A stretch of DNA of 64,000 nt from an uncultured Methanolobus sp. (GCF_963665675.1 NZ_OY762426.1:2604001-2668000), one strand, 5' to 3'; counted from the first letter of the stretch, positions 1 to 8,088 are shown. Program-made: numbers and translations. Notes: generated by a model not told the origin, from the sequence alone.

Positions 1-2000
1 CGGCTGCACCTGATGACAATGTACCGGAATGGGAAATAACTTCAATTAACGCGCCTTCAGCGACTGCAATCGATAGCGAAGGCACGCTTTTTGTCTTGAC
101 TGAAGATGGAGACCTATACCGAATAAGTGATGGAAGCATTGAAGATTCCGTATCAGGAGTGAGTTCTTACGATTGCTCGAATACGAATCTATTTCTCAGT
201 CCCGATGACGATTTGTTGTATTTTTACGATGATATGTTCAGCATTTATGCCTATAATGCTGATACTCTCACCGAGGAATGGACATACAATGCCATGTATG
301 ACAATGGGATATTTTCAAGCAGCTACGGCACTATCTTGGTCGATTCATACGGCTATGTCTATGTAGAATTAAGCATGAGCGGTTCTACGGTCATTTACAA
401 ATTTGACGATGAAGGCAATCTCATTGATTCGTCTGACGGTAATGAAATATTGACCGGTGCACCCGGAGCAATATCAGCGGATGGGTCTGAAATTTGTTAT
501 CCTGAAAGTGACAATGGTGGTGTTGCTCATTATGACACGAGTGACCTATCATATGATTCTGTCAATAGTGAATTTCCTGACATTTCATGCTTCAACAACA
601 TAATCCCAATTTCACTTTTCGATGGCGAAGTTGCAATGAACGATGACGTAAGCTCAATTATGTCCGGGTGGGCTTCCAACTATGGTCAAGCTCAATCATT
701 GCAGCTTGACGCAAATGACAATCTCATATTCGTGGACTATGACTCATCAGGCACATACGCAATACTCAGGTCATATTCTGACTATGACAGTTCACCTACT
801 GAGAATTGGGAATACGATATCGGTGAAGATTTCCCCGGTGTCAGTTTCTCATATAGTTCGTTCTTCCTTGCAAGTGACAATCGATTGTACATCATGGCTT
901 CACAAGGTGCTTCAGGTGATGGAACATTAGTCTGTGTTGACCTGTCGGGTGGAACTCTTGCATGGAGCTATGAATTTGACGATGCTGCAAGCACATCACA
1001 GGTCAACAATGGTCTGTGTGTTGCTGATGGTTCTATCATTGTGGCTTACGATGGCGGTATCCTGAAATTTGATATCTCAGGACAGCCACTATATTGTCGA
1101 ACAGGTGCTTACGATGGTGATTATGGCCTGAGTGCCACATACTCACAGTATCAGGACGGAGATTACAGCCATTCATTGGATTTCTATTACCTAACACCTG
1201 ATGGCACAGGGTCTGTATTGGTCCAAGATGATGACAATACAGGTGGTTTTTGTGCTGATAAGGGCTTCATCACCCTAAGTGGAAATACGGACGCATCCGG
1301 TGACTATTACATCGATATTCAGGGTGATATTGAGGAAGGCTGTGAAATCATTTTGACATCCACTAATTATGACTATTATGAGTCTGTTGTGCTCGTTTTC
1401 GATGAAGCACTCATGGAAGACCTTGGATATCAGGTCTATGTTGAGGATGAAGAGTATGAACAATTCATTGCGGGAGATGGCGATTACTTGTTGACAATCG
1501 ATGAATTCAGCGAAGCCACAACCATAGAATTAGTCGCCGTCACAGGTGGCGGAAGCTCTTCTGCATCCGAAAGCACCACTGAATCCGGGGATTCGTCAAG
1601 TGATTCCGGTACTGACAGCATTACCCGGGTGGAAATCACAGAAGAGTTCACAGAATTCATTGAAAGTAGCAATGACCTTCCAACCACATCAACGACAACA
1701 GCGACCACGATAATCGCGAATCCGGTCAATTGGCTGGTCATCATCGGTGCTTATTTGGGTGCTTATATTGTCATCAGCTTCAGCAATACAGATGTGTTCT
1801 CATCATTGTCAGCAACGGCATTATACGGCACAGTGGGCTGGATTTTGCCTCTTGTAGTGCTCTTGGTGGGTTACAATCCGTTCTTATTCAACTATTGGCT
1901 GAATTCCGGCTCAGTGCTGCTTGGGGTGCTGGAATTCATGATTACAGGCGGTATTGTTGGAATATTTAATTTCGTTACAACAGGTGATACAAATGAGTAG
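1..2000 (+). CDS. Surface beta-propeller-like protein with C-terminal membrane segments (5' end outside window)
   Basis: The reading frame is open from the first in-frame codon (base 3), so the N-terminus lies outside the window; the first possible internal start (TTG at 96) is not convincing. The visible part is acidic and repetitive, with blocks such as AIDSEGTLFV and DANDNLIFVD typical of PQQ-like or WD-type propeller blades, probably outside the cell. It is followed by a Ser/Thr/Asp-rich linker (about bases 1550-1640) and then three hydrophobic stretches near the C-terminus that would anchor it in the membrane. The stop codon overlaps the start of the next gene (ATGAGTAG), so the two are probably translated together. 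Function is not recognised; a structural or adhesion protein of an integrated element is one possibility, but nothing in view proves it. Confidence 0.75.
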   Translation, partial: AAPDDNVPEWEITSINAPSATAIDSEGTLFVLTEDGDLYRISDGSIEDSVSGVSSYDCSNTNLFLSPDDDLLYFYDDMFSIYAYNADTLTEEWTYNAMYDNGIFSSSYGTILVDSYGYVYVELSMSGSTVIYKFDDEGNLIDSSDGNEILTGAPGAISADGSEICYPESDNGGVAHYDTSDLSYDSVNSEFPDISCFNNIIPISLFDGEVAMNDDVSSIMSGWASNYGQAQSLQLDANDNLIFVDYDSSGTYAILRSYSDYDSSPTENWEYDIGEDFPGVSFSYSSFFLASDNRLYIMASQGASGDGTLVCVDLSGGTLAWSYEFDDAASTSQVNNGLCVADGSIIVAYDGGILKFDISGQPLYCRTGAYDGDYGLSATYSQYQDGDYSHSLDFYYLTPDGTGSVLVQDDDNTGGFCADKGFITLSGNTDASGDYYIDIQGDIEEGCEIILTSTNYDYYESVVLVFDEALMEDLGYQVYVEDEEYEQFIAGDGDYLLTIDEFSEATTIELVAVTGGGSSSASESTTESGDSSSDSGTDSITRVEITEEFTEFIESSNDLPTTSTTTATTIIANPVNWLVIIGAYLGAYIVISFSNTDVFSSLSATALYGTVGWILPLVVLLVGYNPFLFNYWLNSGSVLLGVLEFMITGGIVGIFNFVTTGDTNE

Positions 2001-2388
2001 ACGCAACATGAAAAGCGCAGTGACAAGAGCGAATAGCTCAAGAAATCGAACAGAAGATGAAATATACCGGTATCTAATTTGGGCTTCGGTCATCGTTTTT
2101 GCCCTCAGTGCAATAATGTGGTTCCTGAATGTAATTTCATTTTGGAGAGCAAGTGGCATAGTTATTGTCGTAATCGCAATCAATGTCCTGTTTAATATCC
2201 TTACAGATGATGAATTCGATGCCGGGAGGCTCATTGGCGGTGTCATTGGTTTTGGTGTTGGACTACTGCTTGTTGTGACAATCAGCCCGATTACAACGCC
2301 GATTGGCATTGGTATTATTGCGTTCACAGCCTATCGCCTTGGGTGGCTTGGGGAATCGACAGCAGGAAAGTTGGGTGGCGGAAAATAA
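1993..2388 (+). CDS. Small four-helix membrane protein, unknown function
   Basis: A 131-residue protein starting at the ATG that overlaps the stop of the upstream propeller gene. The N-terminal 25 residues are basic and polar (SRRNMKSAVTRANSSRNR), followed by about four hydrophobic segments (YLIWASVIVFALSAIMWF, then ASGIVIVVIAINVLF, then a Gly/Val-rich pair). The start upstream at 1954 is less likely because it would place 13 codons inside the previous gene. The translational coupling suggests that it works with the large surface protein, perhaps as a membrane partner. No family was recognised. Confidence 0.65.
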   Translation: MSRRNMKSAVTRANSSRNRTEDEIYRYLIWASVIVFALSAIMWFLNVISFWRASGIVIVVIAINVLFNILTDDEFDAGRLIGGVIGFGVGLLLVVTISPITTPIGIGIIAFTAYRLGWLGESTAGKLGGGK

Positions 2389-2435
2389 CGCCACACGATA
2401 TTTATTTTAAAATCGAACAGTGCTCTCATTCATTC

Positions 2436-2678
2436 TCAAGATGTTAGTTGAGTAAAAGCCATATATGATAATCCGAAAAGTACTACAAAGACAAACAGTA
2501 CAATAACAAAAACTGCAAGCTCTTTTTTTCCTTTATACTCATTGTCAATTATCCTGAATATTTCTGTTACAATGAAACTCCCTAATAAACCAAATATCGC
2601 ACCAAGAACAATTCCACCAAAAAAGATAGCTTTAGTAGCATCATCAACCATTACCGTAATATCACATCCTATTACCAT
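2436..2678 (-). CDS. Small two-helix membrane protein, unknown function
   Basis: About 80 residues with two clear membrane segments (FFGGIVLGAIFGLLGSFIV and FVIVLFVFVVLFGLSYMAF) separated by a charged loop (NEYKGKKE). A second start at Met10 (base 2651) is possible and would have a GGATGTGAT stretch as ribosome binding site. The gene converges on the preceding membrane-protein pair. Function unknown; the composition and compact topology make a real gene likely, but there is no family assignment. Confidence 0.5.
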   Translation of the reverse strand: MVIGCDITVMVDDATKAIFFGGIVLGAIFGLLGSFIVTEIFRIIDNEYKGKKELAVFVIVLFVFVVLFGLSYMAFTQLTS

Positions 2679-2838
2679 TTTGAGAGCAAATATACTCTAT
2701 TGACAATGTAAGGAACATACAATATAATGTTTCTTTTATGATTTTCATTTTTCAAAAGTAATTTGTTGCATGTTAGATGCTTTTATAACTCATAATTAAT
2801 TAAAAATACTTATATAGTTCGGATTGGTATGCATATCT

Positions 2839-2887
2839 GTGGCATGAATCTTTGGGAAAATCACCAACCGACCTTGAATCATGCCAC
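2839..2887 (+). other. Hairpin with 9-bp perfect stem
   Basis: GTGGCATGA at 2839-2847 is perfectly complementary to TCATGCCAC at 2879-2887. A TATA-like element (TTATATAG, about 2809-2816) lies roughly 25 bp upstream of the left arm, which would allow transcription to begin close to the hairpin. It could be a small RNA or the terminator of the convergent gene that ends at 2898. Inference only. Confidence 0.35.
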
Positions 2888-2897
2888 CTGTTATTAA

Positions 2898-3155
2898 TCA
2901 CATATTGAAAACTTGAAAATGCCTAAAAGCCTGAATATGATTCTCAAAATGCTCACAGGCAGTATCATAAGTACCCCATCCACATGCGTTTCCCAATATT
3001 AGATTCTTCAAAACCACATCAGGAAACAAGTCAGATGATTGTGTTTCGATGAAGGACTGGACATCAAGTGAAGTCAGTGCACCGGTTCTTAGCTTCTTTC
3101 GGTATTCATTAATACGGTTATAGAGTTCCTGTTCGCTTTTTATTTCTTCATTCAT
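2898..3155 (-). CDS. Hypothetical soluble protein
   Basis: About 85 residues, mostly helical in appearance (EEIKSEQELYNRINEYRKK near the N-terminus). I placed the start at ATG 3155 rather than the upstream GTG at 3176 because a TATA-like TTATATG sits about 25 bp before 3155, which would give a leaderless transcript, a common arrangement in archaea. No domain recognised. It lies in the accessory region between small hypothetical genes. Confidence 0.45.
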   Translation of the reverse strand: MNEEIKSEQELYNRINEYRKKLRTGALTSLDVQSFIETQSSDLFPDVVLKNLILGNACGWGTYDTACEHFENHIQAFRHFQVFNM

Positions 3156-3277
3156 GAAATGTAGTATGCATTCCACATATAAGCTGCTGAGCCATGCATT
3201 GTGAAACTATTCACTTGCTTCTATTGGAATGATTTCAGCTTATCCGGCAGGACCATCCAAAATCCCGCCCGTGGTGA

Positions 3278-3305
3278 GCAAAACACGGGTCTTTCCGTGT
3301 CTTGC
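3278..3305. other. Strong hairpin (11-bp stem, one mismatch)
   Basis: The arm at 3278-3288 pairs with 3295-3305 around a 6-base loop (GTCTTT); only one position is mismatched. It lies in a 400-bp stretch without a convincing gene (3177-3562). It could be a terminator, a small RNA or a site used by a mobile element; no T-tract follows directly. Confidence 0.4.
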
Positions 3306-3400
3306 CTTCGAGATTTTCGACCCCGGAAATCGAACAGTGTAACATTGGAAATCACGTTAATAAGTCGCTGGCTGTTGTTTTTGTAATTCAGTGTAGTTCA

Positions 3401-3468
3401 GTGTTGTCGTTGTAGATAGTGTATGCAGCGTAGTCATTGACTGCATCAACGACACCAACATACAACAC
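3401..3468. repeat. Nested inverted repeats
   Basis: Three complementary pairs are nested here: GTGTTGT (3401-3407) with ACAACAC (3462-3468), TGTCGTTG (3405-3412) with CAACGACA (3447-3454), and TGCAG (3424-3428) with CTGCA (3441-3445). The first two pairs overlap, so they are alternatives. The stretch is rich in short TGT/ACA words and may be a protein-binding site or a degenerate element end; function unknown. Confidence 0.4.
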
Positions 3469-3562
3469 ACCACATTACTTGCGATTGAATCTTAAAATCA
3501 AGGACAAGCGTGGCGGTGGATGTTGCGATGTTGATATATTGGATGCATGCATTCCGTAGTAT

Positions 3563-3850
3563 ATGACACCCGAAAAAACTGAAAAATCAAACACCCCTGA
3601 AGGTCACAGTACCGGTGGACTTCCGACCCGTGAGGAATACGAGAAATGGGCGCCTGTTGTGCTCCGGGAAAATTCAGAATTAATTGAAGCTCTTCGGACT
3701 GGTTATGTGATTGAGGATAGAGTATTTCATGTTGGTAAAGAGTATTTGCTATCTGAAAATGAGCTTTCATGGCTGAATCAGAAGCTCATTGAAAGGCATT
3801 GCTTGCCGATTGGGTATGAAGAATATCGGAATACTAGAATAAGATACTGA
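3563..3850 (+). CDS. Hypothetical protein
   Basis: A 95-residue polar protein beginning MTPEKTEKSN and containing a central helical segment (REEYEKWAPVVLRENSELIE). No signal peptide or membrane segment. No clear Shine-Dalgarno precedes the ATG, so a leaderless start is possible. It ends 5 bases before the convergent end of the membrane-anchored gene at 3856. Family not recognised. Confidence 0.5.
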   Translation: MTPEKTEKSNTPEGHSTGGLPTREEYEKWAPVVLRENSELIEALRTGYVIEDRVFHVGKEYLLSENELSWLNQKLIERHCLPIGYEEYRNTRIRY

Positions 3851-3855
3851 GGACA

Positions 3856-4386
3856 TTATTTCTTCTTCTCAATGGCTCTTGCTATTGTCTTCAATTCAGT
3901 TTCAATACTCTTTAATGCATCAACCATTTTATCACGTTTATATTCATCATTCTTTACTTTACTAATATCTGCAATTGTAAAGCTATCATTCGCACTATAT
4001 GAGCTATTTGCAATATCTTCAAAACAGGCTGTCATACTTACTTTTTTGAAATCACTAGCTATCCTTGAAGATTCCGTTTTAAAAGGTGAACTGAGAGAAA
4101 AGCTTTCTTTAGGATATAGCATGGGGTAAACAAAATCTACTTTTTCACCATCGGGTTCCAGTTTCAAGTTTCCTCTTATGTTCTTTGCCGGTCCCATGCC
4201 TATATTACTTATCTTAATATGGAAACCATCACCAAGGTACAATCGAGTATGAGTAGCTTTCAAGGACGGAATGAATTGGTGCAAGCGGGCTGCTTCCATC
4301 TCCTTGACCATGACTCGGGTCTGGTATGCATAGTAACCGGTAATAATCACGAGTATTGCTGTGAGAGCTGGTATGTAATCGGTCAC
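3856..4386 (-). CDS. Membrane-anchored protein, third gene of SIR2 operon
   Basis: 176 residues from a GTG start (an AAAGGT Shine-Dalgarno lies 6-8 bases upstream). The N-terminus is one membrane segment (IPALTAILVIITGYYAY) followed by a short charged helix (VMVKEMEAARLHQF) and a domain with mixed strand-like pattern, ending in a lysine-rich coiled-coil-like helix (IETELKTIARAIEKKK). It begins 21 bases after the 138-residue gene and is therefore the likely last member of an operon headed by a SIR2-like protein. The layout, one membrane helix plus a soluble domain, is seen in many uncharacterised accessory genes. Function unknown. Confidence 0.6.
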   Translation of the reverse strand: MTDYIPALTAILVIITGYYAYQTRVMVKEMEAARLHQFIPSLKATHTRLYLGDGFHIKISNIGMGPAKNIRGNLKLEPDGEKVDFVYPMLYPKESFSLSSPFKTESSRIASDFKKVSMTACFEDIANSSYSANDSFTIADISKVKNDEYKRDKMVDALKSIETELKTIARAIEKKK

Positions 4387-4407
4387 AATTTTACCTTTGG
4401 AATGGAT

Positions 4408-4824
4408 TCAAAAATCACAGGTCAATTCACCGATGACTTCGCCATTTTCCCTTATCGGGCTGCAATTTACCATCCTTGTGGACTTTGCGGCACTTGGGCT
4501 GCTCCGAGATGGTTTCATATGCTGTTTGTACCACTCAACAGGAACTTTATAGATGGTATAATTGTGAATATCATCTTCCTGGTTCTCTTTGTTTTCGAGC
4601 ACTGCAACAATGCTCTGAATATTTTCAAGAACGTTTAGTGTTACACCTACAGCTGAAGTCTTCTTATGTGCCGACTTCAATACAACCCATTGCCCGTCCA
4701 GAATGACTTCATTGCTCTTTGTTCCGGTATTCAGTAGCTCTGTACCAAGATGTTGGGCTGCATATACAGCCATACGATGCCCAAAATTATTACCTGCTCT
4801 GCCCGTATTTTTATTTTGTCCCAT
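4408..4824 (-). CDS. Hypothetical protein coupled to SIR2-like gene
   Basis: 138 residues when started at ATG 4824, which has GAGGGTG six bases upstream; the alternative GTG at 4839 overlaps the SIR2 stop by four bases (GTGA). The N-terminal half has the pattern GTKSNEVILDGQWVVLKSAH, with an acidic residue, then D, then a V-V-L-K strand. This loosely resembles a PD-(D/E)xK nuclease core, but I cannot establish that assignment. It sits directly downstream of the SIR2-like gene and probably acts with it. Alternative reading: a DNA-binding or modification helper. Function uncertain. Confidence 0.6.
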   Translation of the reverse strand: MGQNKNTGRAGNNFGHRMAVYAAQHLGTELLNTGTKSNEVILDGQWVVLKSAHKKTSAVGVTLNVLENIQSIVAVLENKENQEDDIHNYTIYKVPVEWYKQHMKPSRSSPSAAKSTRMVNCSPIRENGEVIGELTCDF

Positions 4825-4835
4825 ATATCGCACCC

Positions 4836-5972
4836 TCACAAGTATTGTTCTAAATTTCCTGCAAACTTTTCGAAGCCTATTGGACAGTATTTAACATCAC
4901 CGAATAATCTCTTATATCTGTCATGGATGGCCTTACTAGCCATGTTTTCTTGTACGTTTTCATCCATATTTTCATCATTGTCATTTTCGCTATAATGTTC
5001 GTTCTTTTTGTCAATAATGATAATTTTAGGATGAATTCCATTTTGTCTAAACAATGACCTTTTCAGCAAGTATTGAATATGTATATCAGCTTCAGGCATA
5101 GAATATCCAATGAAGTATATTCGTGTAGCATTTTGGAGCACCTTTTCTGCTTGGAGCCAAATAGACACAAGGAATGGATTCTCATAAGCTTTTGTAAAAG
5201 TAGGTGGGACAACTATTGGTTTTTGTTCAGATGCACCATCTTTACAAAAAGGAGAATCACAGGGTTCTGAATCTTTGAATATATCATCCACGATACCTTT
5301 CCTTTTTGGTGTTATTTTTATTGAATTGCATGTTGGACAATATATCCAATTCAGGCTCCCATGTAGTTTCAGCAAAGGAACATTTTTTACCCTTGGAACG
5401 GACCAAGTATCATCATTTTGATGCCCACTTCTTCTATGTTTTTCATTTCGAAATCTTATTCCATAGTTAAGGTCAATATTAGAAGCTCCTCCATCGCCGA
5501 GTTTTGTCAATGCATTGTCAAGTAATATGTCATAATTTAAGCTTATAAAACTGCATTTATTCCATCTACCAGGATACATGGTTAATAAATTGTCAACAAA
5601 ATCATGATGATAGCCTCGTGGATTTTGTAATTTTTCGTATAAAACACTACATATGCAGTAAATTAAGTTATCTCGGAGGGTGCTAAGTTTTTTAACATCC
5701 CACTTAGGTGACATGTTTTCCTGTTTTTGTAATGCAATATCAATTGGTCCAAGAACTTCTTCAAAAGTAGGGAGATTTGAAATCTCACAGTTGTTGTGGT
5801 AAATATCACTTAAGTATTCTTTCACCATTTTCACTTTATTATTACGAGGAAATTGCCTAAATGATTCCTCTAATAATTGATTAGTAATGATTCCTCCTTC
5901 AGGCTTGGATGCCCCTGCTCCAAAGAAGAAAACAACTTTCTCTTCATCCCAATTTATTACCCCATCATTCAT
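4836..5972 (-). CDS. SIR2-like domain protein (putative NAD-dependent effector)
   Basis: About 378 residues. The SIR2-like fold is visible: nucleotide-binding loop FFFGAGASKPEGG near the N-terminus, SLNYD in the middle, KLHGSLNW, a Cys pair (CPTCNS) followed by a second Cys pair (C-x-SPFC) that could bind zinc, the PPTFTKA strand and the closing GYSMPEAD motif. These features match the family found in prokaryotic defence systems (Thoeris, DSR, SIR2-APAZ), in which many members destroy NAD+ on infection; activity here is inferred. I chose ATG 5972 because a TATA element (TATATATAAA, about 6000-6010) sits 25-30 bp upstream, implying a leaderless start; TTG 5993 is the alternative. It heads an operon with the two genes downstream. 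Confidence 0.8.
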   Translation of the reverse strand: MNDGVINWDEEKVVFFFGAGASKPEGGIITNQLLEESFRQFPRNNKVKMVKEYLSDIYHNNCEISNLPTFEEVLGPIDIALQKQENMSPKWDVKKLSTLRDNLIYCICSVLYEKLQNPRGYHHDFVDNLLTMYPGRWNKCSFISLNYDILLDNALTKLGDGGASNIDLNYGIRFRNEKHRRSGHQNDDTWSVPRVKNVPLLKLHGSLNWIYCPTCNSIKITPKRKGIVDDIFKDSEPCDSPFCKDGASEQKPIVVPPTFTKAYENPFLVSIWLQAEKVLQNATRIYFIGYSMPEADIHIQYLLKRSLFRQNGIHPKIIIIDKKNEHYSENDNDENMDENVQENMASKAIHDRYKRLFGDVKYCPIGFEKFAGNLEQYL

Positions 5973-6211
5973 AACATGGATTATATTAAACAATGGTATT
6001 TATATATACCTAAATAATTTTACTTATTGTTTACATCCCTTTTGATAAGCTGAACCTATTCAGGCACTAAGGATAATGGATAAGGGTATCAGAATACATT
6101 ACTCTATTTTGCAATCATTCTTTTAGCTTAAGGCTAAGTATTATTGACTACAACTAAAAAGACATCAATACTACAATTCATGGTAAGGGAGCAAGTTTCT
6201 AGGTGTTTTTG
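5973..6211. promoter_or_regulatory. Divergent promoter region between two SIR2-like genes
   Basis: The 240-bp gap separates two divergently transcribed SIR2-like genes. For the leftward gene a TATA element lies around 6000-6010. For the rightward gene a GGTG at 6202-6205 sits 6 bases before ATG 6212, but its TATA box is less clear in this AT-rich DNA. No extended palindrome was noticed. Confidence 0.45.
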
Positions 6212-7237
6212 ATGGCTGCAAATGATATTAATAGAGTTTTTATTCTTGGTGCTGGTGTCTCAAAACATTGTGGTTATCCATTAACAAATGAATTACTGAA
6301 AGAAGTCGTCCGAGAATTGTATTCAAAAGGGAAAGAAGGCTCAGGAGCAGTATATCACATACGTAACTTTGTTCGGGTATATTACCCGCATTTGGATAAT
6401 TTAGGATATGACTTAAAGGATTTTGAGAGATTTAAATACCCAAATATTGAAGATTTCATGACTCTTTTGGATGCAGCAGCTTGCATGGAATACAAATGGT
6501 ATCGAGAAGATGCACCTGAATTTATGCGACAAAAGATACTAAAAACTATTTACTCTCTATTCTATCAAAAGTTGCAAGAGTTGAAAAGTGATAAAGCAAT
6601 ATACAAATTTGCAGATTGCTTGAGACCAAGTGATGCAGTTATTTCCTTTAATTGGGATTTGAACCTTGAGAAGGCTCTATTAGATTTTAATAAAAAGTAC
6701 AGTTATAGGCTGGACGATAACCAAAATGATGCAATCACGTTGCTAAAACCTCATGGTTCAATGAATTGGTTCAAATATGAATCTAATAAAGACATTCAAT
6801 ATCATCCTGATTTGACTGAACCACTTAATGATACTGTTATGGAAAAAAGTGTTTATTTGTTTAAAGAACTGCGAGAGCCTAATACCTTTTTTTATGAACC
6901 ATTTCCTTACATAGTTCCCCCTACTATGATGAAAAATATAGATACGGATGAACTAAAACAAGTGTGGATTGACTCTGAATCGGCTCTAATTGGTGCAAAA
7001 GAGATTAACATATTGGGATATTCCTTACCGGATTATGATACTCATACCAGATATTTGCTTTTAAATGGATTGCGCTTAAATGAACACATATACCCTCGAA
7101 ATCGAAATAAAAGAAGTGTATTGATTGCAAATCCAGACTGTGAAGTGTGTAACCATTATGAGAAGATTTATGGAAATTTCATTCAATTTGAAAAATTGAA
7201 CTTTGAGGATTTGAATTTTAGAGAATTATTCATGTGA
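6212..7237 (+). CDS. Second SIR2-like domain protein
   Basis: About 341 residues from ATG 6212 (GGTG upstream); GTG 6203 is an in-frame alternative. Motifs in order: VFILGAGVSKHCGYPLT (nucleotide-binding loop), SFNWDLNLEKAL, KPHGSMNWF, IVPPTMM, and ILGYSLPDYDTHTRYLL. This is the same general family as the leftward SIR2-like protein but clearly a different subtype: the central Cys pairs are absent and the first loop reads GAGVS rather than GAGAS. No partner gene follows before the terminator at 7414, so it seems to stand alone or to work with the divergent operon. A role in anti-phage defence is inferred from the family, not shown. Confidence 0.8.
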   Translation: MAANDINRVFILGAGVSKHCGYPLTNELLKEVVRELYSKGKEGSGAVYHIRNFVRVYYPHLDNLGYDLKDFERFKYPNIEDFMTLLDAAACMEYKWYREDAPEFMRQKILKTIYSLFYQKLQELKSDKAIYKFADCLRPSDAVISFNWDLNLEKALLDFNKKYSYRLDDNQNDAITLLKPHGSMNWFKYESNKDIQYHPDLTEPLNDTVMEKSVYLFKELREPNTFFYEPFPYIVPPTMMKNIDTDELKQVWIDSESALIGAKEINILGYSLPDYDTHTRYLLLNGLRLNEHIYPRNRNKRSVLIANPDCEVCNHYEKIYGNFIQFEKLNFEDLNFRELFM

Positions 7238-7266
7238 ATGAAATCTGGAATCCAGCAACTCCGAAA

Positions 7267-7403
7267 AATGCAACATTCCGTATCCTTTGTTGTGTTTTTG
7301 AGTATATGCATGCATTAACAATACTTCAAAATCCGTATACTGTATGGGTATTGAATTTTGAAGCAAGCTCCTGATGATACAATTCTATAGAAAATGTTGC
7401 ATT
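7267..7403. repeat. 11-bp perfect inverted repeat flanking intergenic DNA
   Basis: AATGCAACATT (7267-7277) and AATGTTGCATT (7393-7403) are exact reverse complements, separated by 115 bases without a gene, directly after the second SIR2-like gene. Could be regulatory or a remnant of a small element; significance is unclear. Confidence 0.3.
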
Positions 7404-7413
7404 TCATAGAAAC

Positions 7414-7440
7414 CGCCCTGAAATATGCAATTTCAAGGCG
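7414..7440 (+). terminator. Hairpin terminator after SIR2-like gene
   Basis: CGCCCTGAAAT (7414-7424) pairs with ATTTCAAGGCG (7430-7440) through ten base pairs and one mismatch, loop ATGCA, followed by TTTTC. It lies between the rightward SIR2-like gene and the leftward AbrB-like gene and may serve both strands, though the U-tract favours the plus strand. Confidence 0.6.
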
Positions 7441-7458
7441 TTTTCATAGACTCTGAAC

Positions 7459-7614
7459 TTATCTGACAGGCTCAATAGCATACAGTCCCTGAACCTTGAC
7501 CCACTTGAATTTCTGACCCTTTTCGAATCCTTCTGCCTCAACCAAACTTTTTGGAACAGTTACTGTATATTGAGGTGTTCCATTCTTTATTTGCTCTTGT
7601 AATTTCACAGACAT
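7459..7614 (-). CDS. AbrB/SpoVT-type swapped-hairpin protein (small)
   Basis: A 51-residue gene found by reading the minus strand: it begins MSVKLQEQIKNG and contains YTVTVPKSLVEAEGFEKGQ followed by KFKWVKVQGLYAIEPVR. The T-V-P-K-S-L-V-x-x-x-G-F-x-K-G-Q pattern is that of AbrB-like DNA-binding proteins, which are often antitoxins or autoregulators. GGTGA lies upstream of the ATG. An imperfect inverted repeat in the promoter (7622-7641) overlaps this ribosome binding site and would suit autorepression. No toxin gene is seen next to it. Confidence 0.75.
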   Translation of the reverse strand: MSVKLQEQIKNGTPQYTVTVPKSLVEAEGFEKGQKFKWVKVQGLYAIEPVR

Positions 7615-7621
7615 ATTTTTT

Positions 7622-7641
7622 CACCGGTAATAATACTGGTG
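7622..7641 (-). promoter_or_regulatory. Putative operator of AbrB-like gene
   Basis: CACCGGT (7622-7628) and ACTGGTG (7635-7641) form a 7-bp inverted repeat with one mismatch and a 6-base spacer. It lies between a TATA-like stretch (ATTTTATAC on the minus strand) and the ATG at 7614, overlapping the ribosome binding site. Autoregulation is inferred. Confidence 0.4.
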
Positions 7642-7746
7642 AGAATACTAGTATAAAATCATTTTTGCGGGTTAAAACCGCTTTATTTTGGCAAAAGAAG
7701 GTCAAATGCAAGTGAATGCAACAGATATGTTTCAAAAACGTACCGA

Positions 7747-7863
7747 TTATGATGTGGTGAATGCGATCACCATTCCTGACGTTCCGCCGATCAGCTGGCC
7801 GACAATGACCAGTAAACCGGTAAGAGATGCCAGTAATAAAGTGGTTTTTAGCATATTTCCCAT
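7747..7863 (-). pseudogene. htpX: N-terminal remnant of HtpX-type M48 metalloprotease
   Basis: The minus strand encodes [19 protein letters not shown] then [13 protein letters not shown], which matches the conserved first membrane segment and Gly-rich turn of HtpX zinc proteases (M48 family). The frame then stops (TAA just after TTS), and no HExxH motif or further HtpX sequence follows before 7459. HtpX is normally close to 300 residues, so only about 38 codons survive. The region after the stop is unrelated, suggesting a deletion or insertion junction at about 7745. Translation of the stump is possible but unlikely to be functional. Confidence 0.65.
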
Positions 7864-8049
7864 AATTTTCCTCTTAGATATGATGGCATTTCTAAGTACA
7901 AATGTGTTGTTTGTTCTTCTATATGAAGATAACCCAACATTCGTATTCTTTTTCCTATGAAAAAGATATGAAAAAATGAACAAAACAGGTTCTTAAGACC
8001 GTGCTATCAGAATAATACAGTGTTATTAATACCTAAAATTAAAATGAAA

Positions 8050-8067
8050 TTTGCCGCTTCCGGCAAA
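8050..8067 (-). terminator. Hairpin terminator downstream of chemotaxis receptor gene
   Basis: TTTGCCG and CGGCAAA form a 7-bp stem around CTTC. Read on the minus strand the hairpin follows the receptor stop codon by about 22 bases and is followed by T-rich sequence (TTTCATTTTAATTTT), as expected for an intrinsic-type terminator. Confidence 0.6.
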
Positions 8068-8088
8068 CAACAGTTAGACTAAATTTAC

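Noticed and set aside
2410..3343. 13-base direct repeat AAATCGAACAGTG (2411 and 3331) as a possible attachment site
   Set aside because: A word of this length can recur by chance in a window of this size, there is no integrase or tRNA next to it, and the flanks do not match.
3201..3386. 61-codon frame over the 3278 hairpin
   Set aside because: Composition unlike a protein (hairpin translated), no start signals, no recognisable domain.
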